A stretch of 64,000 nucleotides of DNA from Trogon surrucura (GCA_020746105.1 CM036618.1:121073280-121137279); one strand, 5' to 3'; shown: positions 34,593-48,212, counted from the stretch's first letter. Made by a program: numbers and translations. Notes: generated by a model not told the origin, from the letters alone.

Positions 34593-37500
34593 AATCTCTT
34601 AGGGTTTTTTGTTTTTTCTTTTCCTCTGGGTTTACAGGGATTTGTAATTGCTTTGCACAGTTTTACAGTTCTGTAGATAGGATATCTACATTGCGTAACT
34701 TGTAGGGCAGTGCCCAGTCAAGAACATGCCTAACGTGACGACTTGCACCACCATTTCTCTCTGTTCTGTATTTCTTCAGAACAATTTCTTTGTAACAGTG
34801 ATTTCATAGTGATTGCTGCTTTTTACAGTAAATGTTACAAAGTGAATTTATTACATTCAGGATTGCCGTGACCATCTTTAACAAACCTAACCTCCTTCTT
34901 CCACTTCTGTGTAGCTTTTGTGTTGCCTATTTCCCTACAGCCCATGTGAAATGGTCCTATTTGGAGCAAATAGCATCAGGGTAACCATGTTCTTGAAGAA
35001 AATTGCCTAAAGAGACCATTTTAGAGACCTTTCCTTGCTTTTTCTGTTAATATGATCTAGTTGGCTTGGAACTGGAAAGCGTCAGTTCCTTGCTGGGAGG
35101 GTGTTTTTGTCTTGTGTGTGTTCTGAGCTTTTAACGACTACAGACTACTCTTCGTTTGATATATTTGTAAGAAAGATCTTATCTTCTTTGTGCGGAGCCA
35201 ACTCTCAGTGTAGCAGAGCACAAACTCATTCATCCTTTGTTTTGAGTTTTTCCCCCCTCGGGAAAGCTGTATTTCGAATTAGCCTGGAGGCTTTTGAGAC
35301 TTGGTGGGATTTTGGCTGCTTTCTAGAGCCCACTGGCTTTATTCCCTATTTCCCTCTACCCAGTGAATCAAGCTTAGTGGTAGCTGTTCCGAGGAAGTTT
35401 TGGTTTTATGTCATCTTAACTATTGCCCAGTTCATTCTTGCCTGCTGCAGCTTTTCTACATGGCTACATGGGTGATTCTAATGGCAATTAAAGCAGTTGC
35501 CAAGTGCCAGACTGCTGGTTCCCACATGTCACTGTGGCCGGTACAATGGTGTGTGTGGCTGCATGTTGAAGAGGATCACAGAATGTGCTTTTGAGGTGTT
35601 GTAAAGACCGTTTAGTCGTGTTTAGCTGATACTTATTTAGCTATCTGCAGTGCTGTGTTCATGCCGTGTGTCCAGTAGGAGTCTTTTACTAATGAATTCT
35701 GTATCAGTTTTTAGGAGGTGCAGTATAGGTAGTACAGGCAACAAAACCTGTCTATTTTACCTTTTCTGTGTTTATGCTGTCCTTTCAAGACATCTGAACT
35801 GAAAAGTTTAAAAGAAATAGATAATCTCTGTGGTGTTACGGGTCCTCAGTTAGACATCTGCTTCATTCCAACTGTTCTTTGGGACCAGAACTGGAAAAGA
35901 CTGGGAGAGTTATCTAGAGTTACAGATGCAGCTGTGAGTGAAGTAAAAGTCACATCACTTAAGTTTTGAGACATTCTTGGGTGCTTTTTTTTCCCTCTTA
36001 TAGTGACCGTTGCTGTGTTTTTAAGTATTAAATAGGCAATTGTGAGATTGCTTGTAAAATGCAGTCTCTGACTCATCTGTGCTGTTGAAGTTACCATATA
36101 TAAAACTTCTGACATTTGAGCTTGGTACTAGCTTCACCTACCCTTGCTGTCTGTGTAAGTTGTTCTAGTGAACAGCAAGTGCTAATTCACTTCCTGAAAA
36201 TGTATTGTTGGTAGAAAACTACTTCTTCTCTTAGTCAGTGGAGAATACTACTTAATTAGGTTTGGCTAAAATTTGCAGTTCTCTCTTTTGTTTAATGAAA
36301 GTGACAGGTTGTTTCTTGAGCACTAGCTCGAGATGCTTGAGTTCTCCTAAAGTAACCAGTAACTTCTTCTACAGTATCTTGCAACATGAACAATATTTAT
36401 CTGGAGCTGCACTAACAATGGTAAGAAATACATATTTAACAATTCAAATTCAAATATCAATTCTAGATGATTTTTTTTTTTTTGATACTTTTGTAATGAA
36501 AGACTGGACACACCTCTTTCAGTGGTTAGGTCATAGCAAAGACAGAAAGCATGACCTCAAAATACTATGTACTCAGAGTTGCAAGTGTCAGGTACAGCAC
36601 TGTCAAGAAAACTTCCAACAGCACTAATGCCAACAAGCTTGCTCTATCAATAGCATTCTCAGAAACTAGTTCTAGGTGGCCCCAGGGACTACTTTGTAGA
36701 TGAAGTAACTTCTTTAACCTTGTATTTATAAGTCTAATATTTCTGTAGTACTTCTTGAAGTTGCTGTAAATCCTCAGTCTTTACTCCTGGTGATTAGGCA
36801 GTTGTGTTATTCTTAATTCAGAAAGGGGACATAAGGTTGAAAATAGTTGTCCTTTAGCGTGGTGTTGTTGGTACTGTTGTGCAGCAGCTTTCTGAAAATG
36901 TGTGATTTCCAACTACTACATTCCCCTTTTCAGTGAATTTCTTTAAGGGGAAGCAGTGCAGATAATTGAGGCTTTTTTTTTTCCCCTCTCTCCCTAAAAA
37001 TTGCACGCCTATGTAGATCTTTTGCTATCATTTGTTGTCGCGGCAGTGTGTACTGTCTCACTACTGTAGAGCGTTCAGTACTGACTAGAAAACAGCTTCT
37101 CAGACTGTTGGGGATTTTTTGCCAGTACATTAATAATTCAGTAGACTCGTCTCATTTGCAAATGCTTGATGAAATTCTTAGACCTTTATCCTTTTAAATA
37201 AGGCTTATTTTTAGCTTGCGTTGTACTTACCAAAGTACTTCTGGATATTCCTGTGGCACTGGCTGACTACTGGAAATATCCTACCATTCTGACCTCATTC
37301 ATCCCATGTTGTTGGTCTTCAGGATCTTACTAAGTTGTTATAGAGAGGAAGACTCTTAGATGGCTTTGTCTTATTTTAGCTGCAATTAAAAGCTGGTGCT
37401 ATTTGGTGATTAATTTCAAATTTAATAGCACTTGTTTTTATCCCATACTAAGCTTAATGTCAGAGCTGCGTAGTCTTTTAATGAAATTACATAAGCTTGC

Positions 37501-37646
37501 CAAATGTAATTGTAGCTGACATTTCTGTGAACAAAATGTAGACAGCCTACAATTTTAAAATGACCGAACTAAATAGAAAAGTAATTGCAAGAAAAGGGGG
37601 ATTTGTTATATGGTTTTGTTTAAACTCCCTCTTCTGTGTCTCCTAG

Positions 37647-37726
37647 CTTTTTAGTTGGTGAAGGAGCTTACAGATGGGCAGTTGATCACGGGATACCAGC
37701 ATGTCCTCCAGGTATCATGGCTACAA
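37647..37726 (+). CDS. TASP1: TASP1 exon 7, residues 163-189
   Basis: 80 bp between CTCCTAG and ACAA|GTGAGT. It completes Cys163, then encodes FLVGEGAYRWAVDHGIPACP and PGIMAT, with one base of Arg190. It matches the family motif FLVGEGA-RWA-DHGIP. Human has NIMTT where this copy has GIMAT. Strong donor. Confidence 0.96.
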
Positions 37727-38907
37727 GTGAGTAAACTGGTGGTGTCAGTAGGAAGAACAGGACAGAGTAATTTTAAATAGTGCCTCATATTTTGAGGTGT
37801 GCGTCACTTCACTGTTCTTAACATTCAGCTAGCTGATGGTATCATGGTATGTAAGGATGGTTTAAGTTTACTAATTTTCTACTAAGTAAATAGAAAAGAC
37901 TATAAACTATTACCTCAGCTGTGTTTTAGCAACATGTCATTCAAGTGAATTTGCGATTCTAGGATTAAATCCAATGAAGGTCTCTTTTTAGCAAAATGTA
38001 GGCTCTTTAACAGCTCAGTCCTGCAAGTCGGCAGTTGTGGTCCATCTTGAATTCTGAAAGCACCAACCAGCCACGTATCTAAATTCAGCAGGTGCCAGTT
38101 TGACTCTCAGGTTCCACAGTTACACCCATCTCTGAGTCTTTGTCCAGAACTGCTCTGGTCTACACATTTGTCTTTTTTTCTTTTTCTTTTTTTTTTTTTC
38201 CCCTTAACCTAGGAAGGCTTTGCTTCGTCAGATATAGTGGAATAACCCAACCCAGAAAATGGGCTTGGATTATACTGTATGCTAGCAGTAGCCAGGTCTC
38301 TTACAAAAGCTTTTCTTCTTAAACTGAAAGAAGTGATTATATTGTATTCATACACCATCTATAAACGAGGCTAAAAATTAGTGCGCTTGCCAGGGAAAGG
38401 AGGATGTGGATCCCCTTCCTTCCCTTCTTTAGTCCCCTTCCCTTTTGGAAAGTGCCACTACTAGTAGTCTGTAGTTGGCTACAGGTGAGAGCATGCCCTG
38501 TGCTTCCTGGTGAAGTTGTGCAGGAAAGAAACAGGAGATGGTTACGCAGAGAAGGAGAACACAGGAGATTACAGACTGTTTCTTTATTTTACAGTAAACA
38601 ATATTACTGCATAAAATACATGAGTAGTCTGTAAACCAGAGATTGAAACCCAGGGCTCCCATTAAGGCTTTTATTGGGTCTAGTTCTAAATGTAAACATC
38701 CAGACATCACAGTTTGAAGTTGCTAGTACTCAATGCTTAAATGTAACCTCTGAAACAGTGGCAGTATTTTGCTTGATCATGCCAGTTTTCATACATACTC
38801 ATGATACATTACATTTTGAATGTGAAGTTTTGATTTCTAGTTCCACATGCCTTATCTGTCTTCTTTCCAAAACAGAACAAGTTTTGGGCTCAGTTAAGCA
38901 GAGCACT

Positions 38908-38951
38908 TTGGTTTCTGTGACTAGAAAGTCTGTGACTTGGTTTCTGTGACT
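38908..38951. repeat. Spaced direct repeat of a 15-bp unit
   Basis: TTGGTTTCTGTGACT occurs at 38908-38922 and again at 38937-38951, a 29-bp period with diverged intervening bases. Probably an old tandem duplication. Confidence 0.75.
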
Positions 38952-41900
38952 CTATAAAGTCACTTAAAGATTAGGGTTTTTTTCTGTTGTCTTATTTTTA
39001 AAGAAAGTAGTTGCTACTTACATGTAGGAGATACTCCAGAGGGAAGGTTTCATGACAAGTTCTGTTTGCATGCACTGAAGTTTCCATTGTTTTGTGTACC
39101 AGTGTGTTTCTGTTGGGACAGGGCTGATTAGATTGCCACATTAATTGCCAAATAATATCTTACTGGCTGAAAAGTACGCTGGTTGGAGCAGATCTACGTG
39201 TTATGGCTTAAAAATAAGGATGACCACTGCTAGTTTGGTTTACCTAACCCAGACTATGAATCCACAGTGTCTGGGATTATTCTTTTGCTGTTTCTCCAAT
39301 ATATTTTCACAAACCTGCTCCAAAACACCAGTGAGTTCTTTTTGTCTCCTCAGTATGTTCAGAATGTTTCTGTTTAGCAATACAGTTAGCGGGATTGCAG
39401 AGTTAATCCTATTGCAAAGTCCATGCAGAAATGCCACGTGCTGTTGCAATGTCAGTGAGAAAAATATTGGCATTAAAGCTGCCAACCTCCCTCCACTCCC
39501 CACACACCCCACTTTTCATCCAGGCTTATAAATGCTGAAACACACACCTGCATGATGATATACTTGATCCATTGCACAGGGTGGACCTGCCTTAGGAATG
39601 AGCTGATGGTGTGAAGCAGGCTGTGACTGTTAAGACTTAAGTGTAGACTGTGTGGATGTTTTGCTGGAAAAATGGTTTCAGATTAGGGTAGCTGAAGGAT
39701 ATGCTGAAAAAAAAGCAGTGGCAGAGAGTGAGGTACAGTCAGATGTTCTCTGTGATACTAAGCAAATTACTTAAAATGGAATTCTTCACGGATGTTCTCT
39801 AATTCTGTTACGTCACCTTAGTATAAATGATTAATCTCTGAGAGGAGGTGTTTGACTATTACAGTCTTGTGCTTCAGTTTCCTTCTCAAAAAAGATGGAA
39901 AGGTAGCATCTGCTGTTTAAGTGCCTAAAATGTACATAGGAAAACAATACTAGCTTATATAAAGACTTTATTATTAGCTATTTTAAGAGGCATCTAGGAA
40001 GAGATTGCCTGAGCAAATTAAAAATTGTCACTTTTCCTAACATTTTAGTACACTTAGTTTTGCAGAATTAATGGTAGTATATCTGGTTTTTCTTTAGAAA
40101 AAAACAAAACCAGAACAGCAATAAAGAGCAAATAAAAACCTGCAAAATCGCTTATAGAAAAACATATTATGTTGATTTCCATATCAGTCCTTAGTAAAGC
40201 TGGTCTTTTAATGCATAGACTTCTGGTCAGTGAGACTGGAAGGTAACCATTAACCCTGTGTGTGACAACGTGGGATTCTTAACAGCTGAAAAGAAATTGT
40301 AAACTGTCTCAGAGATAAAATGTAGAAAAGCCAAAATTGTTTTTTCCAGCATTACTAGGGGAGGGAAAATTAGAGGTAGTTCAGAAATTAGAATTAAAGA
40401 GAACATTGTTTCTAAACAACCACAAAGGATCTCACCTGAGGCAAGCTATTGCACTAAATAATGTAGTGTACTTCAAAAAACGGGAGACTTTTTCATTATG
40501 CTTGCTCCAATTGCTGTGGTAGAGCTTGCATGGAGAATTGGGGGAATATTAACTTGAAATTGCATGAGTATTGAATAGCTCTGTGAAATGAAGAATGCTG
40601 TAATTGCTAAGTGTCAGGAAAATACGTTTAGTGATTTCATTACAGAAAACAAGCGCAGCCCCCCAGAACTGCCGAACCCAGACCTTAGACATGTACTTTC
40701 AATAAGCATTAGCTGGGAGAACTGGGTGCGTGTCTTTTGGCTTCTCTGTCCTGCACATGGAAAATATATTCTTGAAATCACATTATTCTGTCTCCTTTTT
40801 CCCCGACCTGAGATGGCAAGAGTAACGTTACATGTGCTATTGTGGTTGGTTTTGCATGGATGGAGCTCTCGGTCTGAGCAGTTACAAAGAAAGTTGCACG
40901 ATCTCCCTTGTGGTCACACTCCATAATTCTCCCGCAACTATCAAAGTATCTGTGCGCCAAACGGGGAAAGGATGTTTTGAACCGTGTTGCTTGTTGACCT
41001 ACATCAAGGTTATGTCAAGGCTCACCTGCTTTGTCATCTTCAGTTTGCCAAGTGTGTGAGGAAATGGGATTTCTACTGTTTGTAGAAATCTGGTGACTTT
41101 CCAGTGTGGAGAGTGGGTGTTTAAAAAAAAAAAAGGGGGGGAGAAAAACCCCAACAAAATAATACTAAACTGAAATGTGATCTACCCGGATTGCCTGCAG
41201 TCTGCAAGAAAGCTGAATTTATTAATTCCTGCCTGTACTAGAGTTTAATTCCTGCTGATTCTAGAGCCCATACTAGCTTACACTAGAGCTTTGCTACTCT
41301 GTGCTAGAGACACCACTTTGAAAGTATGATTGAAGTGTTAAGAGTGTAATTACATCTTAGAAATGCTATTTTGCTGTGTTGAGCAACCTCATATAAATGT
41401 TAAATGTGTACTTTAAACAGACAACATAAATTTGAAGTACAGCTTCGACTGTCTATATCTGTGGCTGCACTAATAATAACCAAACCACTTTTGTCTGATT
41501 TTTTTTTTGTTGTTGTTGTTCAGCCTATAGTAGGTGCAAAGTCGTTTATTTGGCAAAAATAAGATGGTGTAAGATAGCGTCTTACAATTGCTTATGGTGT
41601 TATGTGTGCAAAGGGAGAGAGAAGGAAAGTAACTACTCACGCAGCAGGCTTGTACCTCCAACTACCCGTGTGGAAGCGACCAGAAGTACTTCAGTAAATT
41701 ATATGACATAAGAACAAAAGCAGCTGCAGTGGATTCACATAACTTGAATCTAAGAGTAGCCACAAATAATGCTTAAGGAAGGTTATAAAAACAGAGGAAG
41801 TAGGTCGTTCCATTTTCCTACCCCGTTTGCTATCCCAGGCTGCATCCCTGAGTCTCATGGCTGGTTCCTGCAGACGTGGAGATAACTCAGCGGCATATTC

Positions 41901-44485
41901 TGCTGTGAAATTGTTTGCTCCTGAGCCCTTATAAATTTCTAGCATCTGCAAGAACCTTTACTGCTTAACCATGGGATGTGTGAAAAACTTCTTTATTCTC
42001 ATGATTTTGAGATTTGCTGAATATAGTCTGCTCTTTTATTGTCAGGTTGCTACCCAGAATCCTTCTTCACTCATATAACTTAGTGTCATAATAAAATCAC
42101 GTCGTGTTCTGAAACAGAGTAGATGTTACTATAGGTTGATTTGGCATTCTACTTGTGGCAAGGTATTTATTTACTCCTACTTTGTTTCCTGTTTTTCAAC
42201 CTATTTTGTGTACGCAAGGATATTTCCTTTTGTCTTACAGCTGCGCTGATGCCTTTTCTAGATAAGTGTTGTGCAGATTGTCATACTTCTCGTGACACCA
42301 TACGTCTCCCTGTCCAGGAGTATTGCCCTACCTAGCCTGCCTCTCCTTCAAACCTCACCCCCAGTTTTCCACTGTTACTGCATTAAGAAAAACATTTGCC
42401 ATGTTGCTGGAACTGTCTTATGAGGTTCAGTCAGCAGCTTAGAGCAGTGTCTTAGACTGTCTTTTGTTTCTTTGATTTCAGGGTGAGAATGAAAGAGTTC
42501 TGAAGCGAAACTCATGGGCTTGGGGGATTTGATTAGGAAGCTTGGTTTATTTGATTTAGGAAACGAAGAGGTATCTGTAATGCACAAAGTAAATGAGCTC
42601 TGCGAAGTGCATCTGTATTGCTCACAAAAAAAGAAAAGAAAAAAAAAGACGTGATGCAAATCCTCCTGGGAATTGAACATGACATTGTAGGTTCACTTGC
42701 AGTTCTGAAATCTGAACAGGTAAATGCAGCCAACAGAATGGCTCTAAGTTAGCCTGGAAAAAAGTTGGGCTGAAGTACCCAGAAGATGCTTTGAATGAAA
42801 ATCTTCCAGGGAGCAGAAAAAGCTGCTTGATGGAAAAAAGAGATTTCTTCCAGGAAGTAGTAAGAAATGGTATGTCCAGCAACAGTTTACCCTGAGTTTT
42901 TCGTCGAAAGAATAGATTTATGTAGTAGTGCTCTGAGAAGGATAGGTTATTTTTGTCTATATGCTTTTTACGCTAAGTGCATTCTTTTTCCCTGTTTGTG
43001 TTGCTGCCTCTGTCAAAATATGGCAGCAGGGGAAGTAGCACGAGTAATGTTTGGTCCCAGCACAAGCATAAGTGGTGTTAATTTGTCATTTAAAATAGCT
43101 TTGTTAGGATGAAATTTGTTTTCCTCTATCTGCTTTCGTTTGTGCAATTTATTTTAGCAACAGCTCAACAGAATTCTTCACTGGATCATTTTAATTCCTG
43201 TGGGTTGACTAATTGGCTAGTATATTTCTTTTTAATTTGCCTCTCTTCAATAGTTGCATTCTCTTCTAATATGGAATAGAAAGATAAAATGCAGAAAGTT
43301 GTTCTTTCAGTTGACTATAAGGAACGTCTGCCAGGGGGTGCTATATGATTGGTCAGAGCTCAAGCTGTACTTCAAAGATTTAAAAATATTTTTAGCCATT
43401 TCTTAGTATGTTCAATTTACAGTTTGCTTTTAAATGAGGACTGCTGAACACTCATAAGTTGCATAATGTTTTGTTGCATAATAATTTGTTATGCATGCAA
43501 TAGAAACATTGGAGTTTGTGTTTGTATTCCCAGCTTGCTCTTCCACTGCTGTAAATAGGAAGTTTTGGGTGGTGTCCTCAGCTTGATATGCGATTTAGTG
43601 GTGCTAGAAATTTGTATTTGTTAATTCTGTTTGAAAACTTAATTATTCTTAATATTCTGAATTTTCAACTTAGCCTGAAAATATGCAAGGGAATAGATGT
43701 GACTTATAAAAGCGTGGGAGTTTTGAGGAAACATGGATATTTTACTAAAAGCATTTTGCATTAACTCAGGGCAAGAAATGTTAGTGTATTATAATAAACA
43801 GCCTCTCAGCTGCAGTCTTCGAGTTGACAGAGCTAGAATTAACAAGTAGATATGTATCAATTTTACCATTATTAAAAAACAAAACAGGTGTCTTAGTTTT
43901 GCATTTTGTTCTGTTTGTACAATTCAGTATTTTCAAGAATTCCATGAATAGGACAGTTATAATTTTTTCTCTAATAATTTTTCTTACCTCTGTTCTCTGG
44001 ATCAGATTTAATGGGCTGTGAAAGGTGACTCAAGCAAATGTCCTGAAGAGTTATGTAGAACAAGGAATACAGCTGTTTTTCATTTCCATAGTCACTGTGT
44101 CATTGTGTAACAGAACTGTCAAGATTTTTGGTTAAATTTTTGCTTGTACACATTATAAAGGTAAAAGGAGTTATGGGAATGATCAGACTGCCAGAGCACC
44201 CACAGGTTTAGTACAAGAGATGAGTAAAGGATGTGGAAGTTTTATGGCAAACAAGTGGCACACAGATGACATCTCTGAACTGGCTCGGAGACCAAGGATC
44301 TCTTTCTGCTTGCTGAAAATTACTTTCTTATCTCTTTCTGTTAAGTGGTGATAATGATGTAAAAAGCCTGTGTAAAAGCTGTATTTATTGTCTAGTCGTG
44401 ATAGTGTAGAAGATGGATCTCGTGCTAATGAATTATGTAATGAAAGTCTTGTGGTCCTTAATCATCAGGGTACCCAGTGACACTG

Positions 44486-44970
44486 GAATCATAGAATCAC
44501 AGAATGTCAGGGACTGGAAGGGACCTCGAAAGATCATCAAGTCCAATCCCCCTGCCAGAGCAGGAATGCCTAGATTATGCTACATAGGAACGTGTCCAGG
44601 CAGGTCTTGAATGTCTCCAGAGAAGGAGACTCCACAACCTCTCTGGGCAGCCTGTTCCAGTGTTCTGTCACCCTCACTGAGAAGAAGTTTCTTCTCGAGT
44701 TTAAGTGGAACCTCTTATGTTCCAGTTTCAGCCCATTACCCCTTGTCCTATCAGTGGTTGTCACCGAGAAGAGCCTGGCTCCATCCTCGTGACACTCACC
44801 CTTGATATATTTGTAAACATTAATGAGGTCACCCCTCAGTCTCCTCCAAACTAAAGAGGCCCAGCTCCCTCAGACTTTCGTCATAAGGGAGATGCTCCAC
44901 TCCCTTAATCGTCCTCGTTGCCCTGTGCTGGACTCTCTCCAGCAGTTCCCTGTCTTTCTTGAACTGTGGT
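44486..44970 (-). mobile_element. CR1 LINE 3' fragment, antisense
   Basis: About 485 bp: GAATCATAGAATCACAGAAT, GGACTGGAAGGGACCTCG, CCCCCTGCCAGAGCAGGAA, AGAAGAAGTTTCTTCTCGAG, CCCCTTGTCCTATCAG, AATGAGGTCACCCCTCAG and CTGGACTCTCTCCAGCAG. It is one of the two longest CR1 fragments here, antisense to TASP1, 5'-truncated and without coding capacity. Confidence 0.95.
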
Positions 44971-45339
44971 CTTTTGAAAATGGGAAAATCCACAACAGTT
45001 TTAACTTCAACCAACATGTGCTTATAAGGTTTTGGTCTTTTTGTCCTTCTGAATTTTTAGATAATGCGTTGTATTATCAAGCACACCTTCTGATACCACG
45101 TCCACTAATACCAACCTCTCACGTAGGCAAGTTGTGTTGAGCAGGAGCTACTTCACCTGTTCCGTGCTCAGCCCCTGAGCCTCCTCCACAACAAATCCCT
45201 ACACTTGGGTCAACTTCTAAAACTCTGTCGTGACCGAGTATTCCGCCCAGCGCTTCCACTGTCTAGCAGAGTTAGAGCCCAAATGCAGCGCATTTAAGCA
45301 CAGAGCACATGCGAGTATCTCCTGTTGGTACCTTGCAGG

Positions 45340-45828
45340 GCTGAAGGGAGAATATGGAAGACTGTGTCCAGTTCTGGGCTCCCCAGTTAAAGAGAGACGG
45401 GGAGGTATTGGACAAAGGCCAGTGAGTGTATTGAGGGACTGGAGCATCTCTCTTACAAGGAAAGGTTGAGAGAGCTGGAACTGTTCAACCTGGAGAAGAG
45501 GAGGCTGAGAGGAGACTTCATCAGTGTCTGTAACTATTGAAAGGGTGGGTGCTAGGAGGATGGAGCCAAACTCTTTTCAGTAGTGCCCAGTGGCAGGACA
45601 AGGGACAAAGGGCACAAACTGGAACACAGGAAGTTCCATCTAATTTTGAGGAAAAACGGAGCACTGGCACAGGCTGCCCAGGGAGGTTGTGGAGTCTCCT
45701 TCACTGGAGGTTTTCAAAACCTGCCTGGATGCAATCCTGTGTGTTGTGCTCTGCGCAATCCTGCTTTAGCAGGGGGGTTGGACTAGGTGATCTCTAGAGG
45801 TCCCTTCCAACTCCAACGATTCCGTAAC
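45340..45828 (+). mobile_element. CR1 LINE 3' fragment, sense
   Basis: About 490 bp: CTGTGTCCAGTTCTGGGCTC, GGACTGGAGCATCTCTC, ACCTGGAGAAGAGGAGGCTG, GGCAGGACAAGGGAC, GGCACAGGCTGCCCAGGG, GGGGGGTTGGACTAGGTGA and GGTCCCTTCCAACTCC. It lies in inverted orientation to the copy at 44486-44970. The left boundary is approximate. Confidence 0.94.
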
Positions 45829-46058
45829 TGGGAAGATGTTTTCAGGTCCTGGAAGATTATTCCTTGTTAAAGAGACACCCCATGCTGCACTGCACAGACA
45901 CGTGATAAATACCGTAAATGTGAGACTGAAGTCCTGAGCTTTTAATAATCTGTTGTTAGTCGTTATGTGTCATTAGTCTGGATGAGGCCTGAGCGGGCGT
46001 TTAAGCACTAACAGACAAGAATTTTGTAAAGCTGCGGGGTTTTTTGTTCTTCCCCTTT

Positions 46059-46075
46059 CCCCCCCCCCCCCCCCC
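46059..46075. repeat. Poly-C run, 17 bases
   Basis: Uninterrupted run of 17 C within pyrimidine-rich sequence in TASP1 intron 7. Runs of this kind are prone to length polymorphism and to sequencing error, so the exact count may be unreliable. Confidence 0.85.
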
Positions 46076-48055
46076 ATCCCAGCAGCTCTGAAGTAGTTTT
46101 ATTTATGACAGCATGTACATAAATGAGAAAGCAAAATAGAATGTCTGGTTGTACTCTGTGGCTTCCGAGTCGCAATTCTTTTAAGAATGAGTTTGAGCGT
46201 ACGTATTCTTACTGTATAGGGTAGTAATTGTCAAGGACTCTTATCTGAAAGCACATATTTAATTTCCATCTAAACTTTTAAATTCTTGAGCGAAATCAAA
46301 GGATATTGTACTAAATAGCTTCTTCATAGATTCCAATAACAGTACTTTGGGGCTGCGATCCAAGAATTTTTCAGGCTGAAATGCCATCTACTCCCTTACC
46401 TCTCTTTTTTTCTTCTCAGTTTCTTCCTCTCCCCAGTCAATAAGCTCTACGTCTCTTGCTTCCCTTTTTTGTTGGCACAGGCAGCATCAGGCTGATGTAG
46501 CTATACTGTATTTGTTTTAGGAAAACATGCCTGTCTTTGACACTGTCTTGTGTCCTTTTCCTCTTCTCAAGCTTGGAATATGCTGTCCTGTTGGAGAAGG
46601 TGAGGGCGCTTTTTGTACTGTCATTTAGGACAAATGAAATTTCTTAGCATCCTTGCACCACAAAGCTAAGTTTTTGGTTTTGGATTTAATGTGAATTATG
46701 AACTTGAACCGAGTGTAGGTGTTTTCCTTCTATGTATAACACTTATTTTCAAAATGATTTATTGGTGAGTCATTTTTCCATGTTATGTATGCATCATTAA
46801 CCAAGCTCAATTCAATCCTGTTTTTTTTTGTTCATAAAGTGTTTTATTGAACTTAAAACTTCATAATATATTCTTTGTCAAGGACCAAATTTACAGGATG
46901 TTTTCAGAAAACTTTAATTTCATCTTTCATTTGTAATTTCGTCTTTCATTTTGTATTTGAAGCTCATTTGTATTTTCTAGTTTCTTTTGTCACTAATAAA
47001 GGAAGACAAAACAACTAGAGTACTGGTCAGTTTAATGGTGTTTATAGTGGTTTTACAGAGAGAGAATGTCACTAAGGAAAGAAAAAAAAACAAGGGCAGG
47101 TTCTTGCTATTTGTCTATATTCCCTTTTTCTGGGGAAAAAAATAATCAGAGTTAAGGTTCAAGATGTTTTGTTTTTAACTAATCATCTGAAGTTGAGCAC
47201 AAATCTATGTCAGAGGAAAAAAAGGAGAAATTGCTAAGTTTTGTTTTACAAACTGGTCCTTTATTTCACAGTTCTTCGGTCGCTTTGGAGGTATTAGCTC
47301 TTTTATCCTGCCTAAGAGGAATTGATAATTACTTATAATAATTATTTTCCCTAAGTAATGAAAGGAAATTATTAATCAGTCCTTGCTAAAACAGAATTGT
47401 AACTTTCAGATGAAAGTTAATCCTCGTAACTATTCTGAAGTTGAATGTAGCCTGAGTTCAAGAATTTCTACTCCGAATAAGCTTCCCAGTCCAAATAGAC
47501 TTTCTTTACCTCACAATTTGGAAAAGTATCACATTTTCTACTAAACTGAGTAAAACTTAACGGTCATTAAATTAATACATTAATTCATATGAGTACCTCT
47601 GGGAAGGGAGGCATGTTGTTATAAAACTACCCTCCTCCACCCCTGAAAAAGAACCTTCCCGAAACAATCCCCTCCCCACCTCTCACAAAAGACCCTCAGC
47701 TGACTCTGATGAAAAACCATGTCATCTGGAAGTACAGAACCGTGACTGGCACCTCTCTGATATCTCTCTCTGCTGTAACAGTATGAGCTTTCCAATGTGA
47801 CAAATGTTGCAGTGTCTGTCACGGTAGGAGCTGATGATTAACTTTTATCGATACTGTGGTGGAGGGAGCTGGGAAGGTTCATGTGTTCTAGTAGGGAAAC
47901 GTGCTTGCTGCCTCAACTTGGACTGTTCTGTGTTTGTGTTATTACTTAGGTATGGTGGCATCTAATGGATGAGAAATGACTAATGTAAATTAGTATATGT
48001 GGGATTTTGCCTAACTGAAAAAAAAATATTGTTTTTAACATGATGTTGATCAAAT

Positions 48056-48212
48056 AGTGGAACAGTGGCACAGAGGAGTTGTGAAATCTCCATCCTTGAA
48101 GGTACAAAACTTGACAAGTTCCTATGCAGCCTTTTTGCATTGGACTTCCTTTTCCTAGGAGGTTAGACTAGACCACCTCCTCAGATCCCTTCCAACCTAC
48201 ATCATTCTATAT
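48056..48212 (+). mobile_element. CR1 LINE 3' fragment, sense, diverged
   Basis: About 155 bp: AGTGGAACAGTGGCACAGAG, GTTGTGAAATCTCCATCC, GGTTAGACTAGACCACCTCC, ATCCCTTCCAACCTACATC and ATTCTATATT. It is clearly CR1 3' sequence but more diverged than the other copies, so probably older. Confidence 0.87.

Larger units (their letters stand above)
31895..37646 (+). other. TASP1: TASP1 intron 6
   Basis: 5.75 kb from GTAATT to CTGTGTCTCCTAG. It holds two antisense CR1 copies about 190 bp apart (34003-34300 and 34488-34592). The remaining sequence shows no recognised feature; open frames of up to about 124 codons (35101-35475) have no identifiable similarity. Confidence 0.86.

Noticed and set aside
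35574-35625. GATCACAGAATGTGC sequence resembling a CR1 tail
   Set aside because: Only the first 12-15 bases match; the following bases do not continue into CR1 sequence.
44570-45017. Several 62-71 codon open frames around 44570-45017
   Set aside because: They lie within the CR1 3' region, which is non-coding or contains only residual frames.
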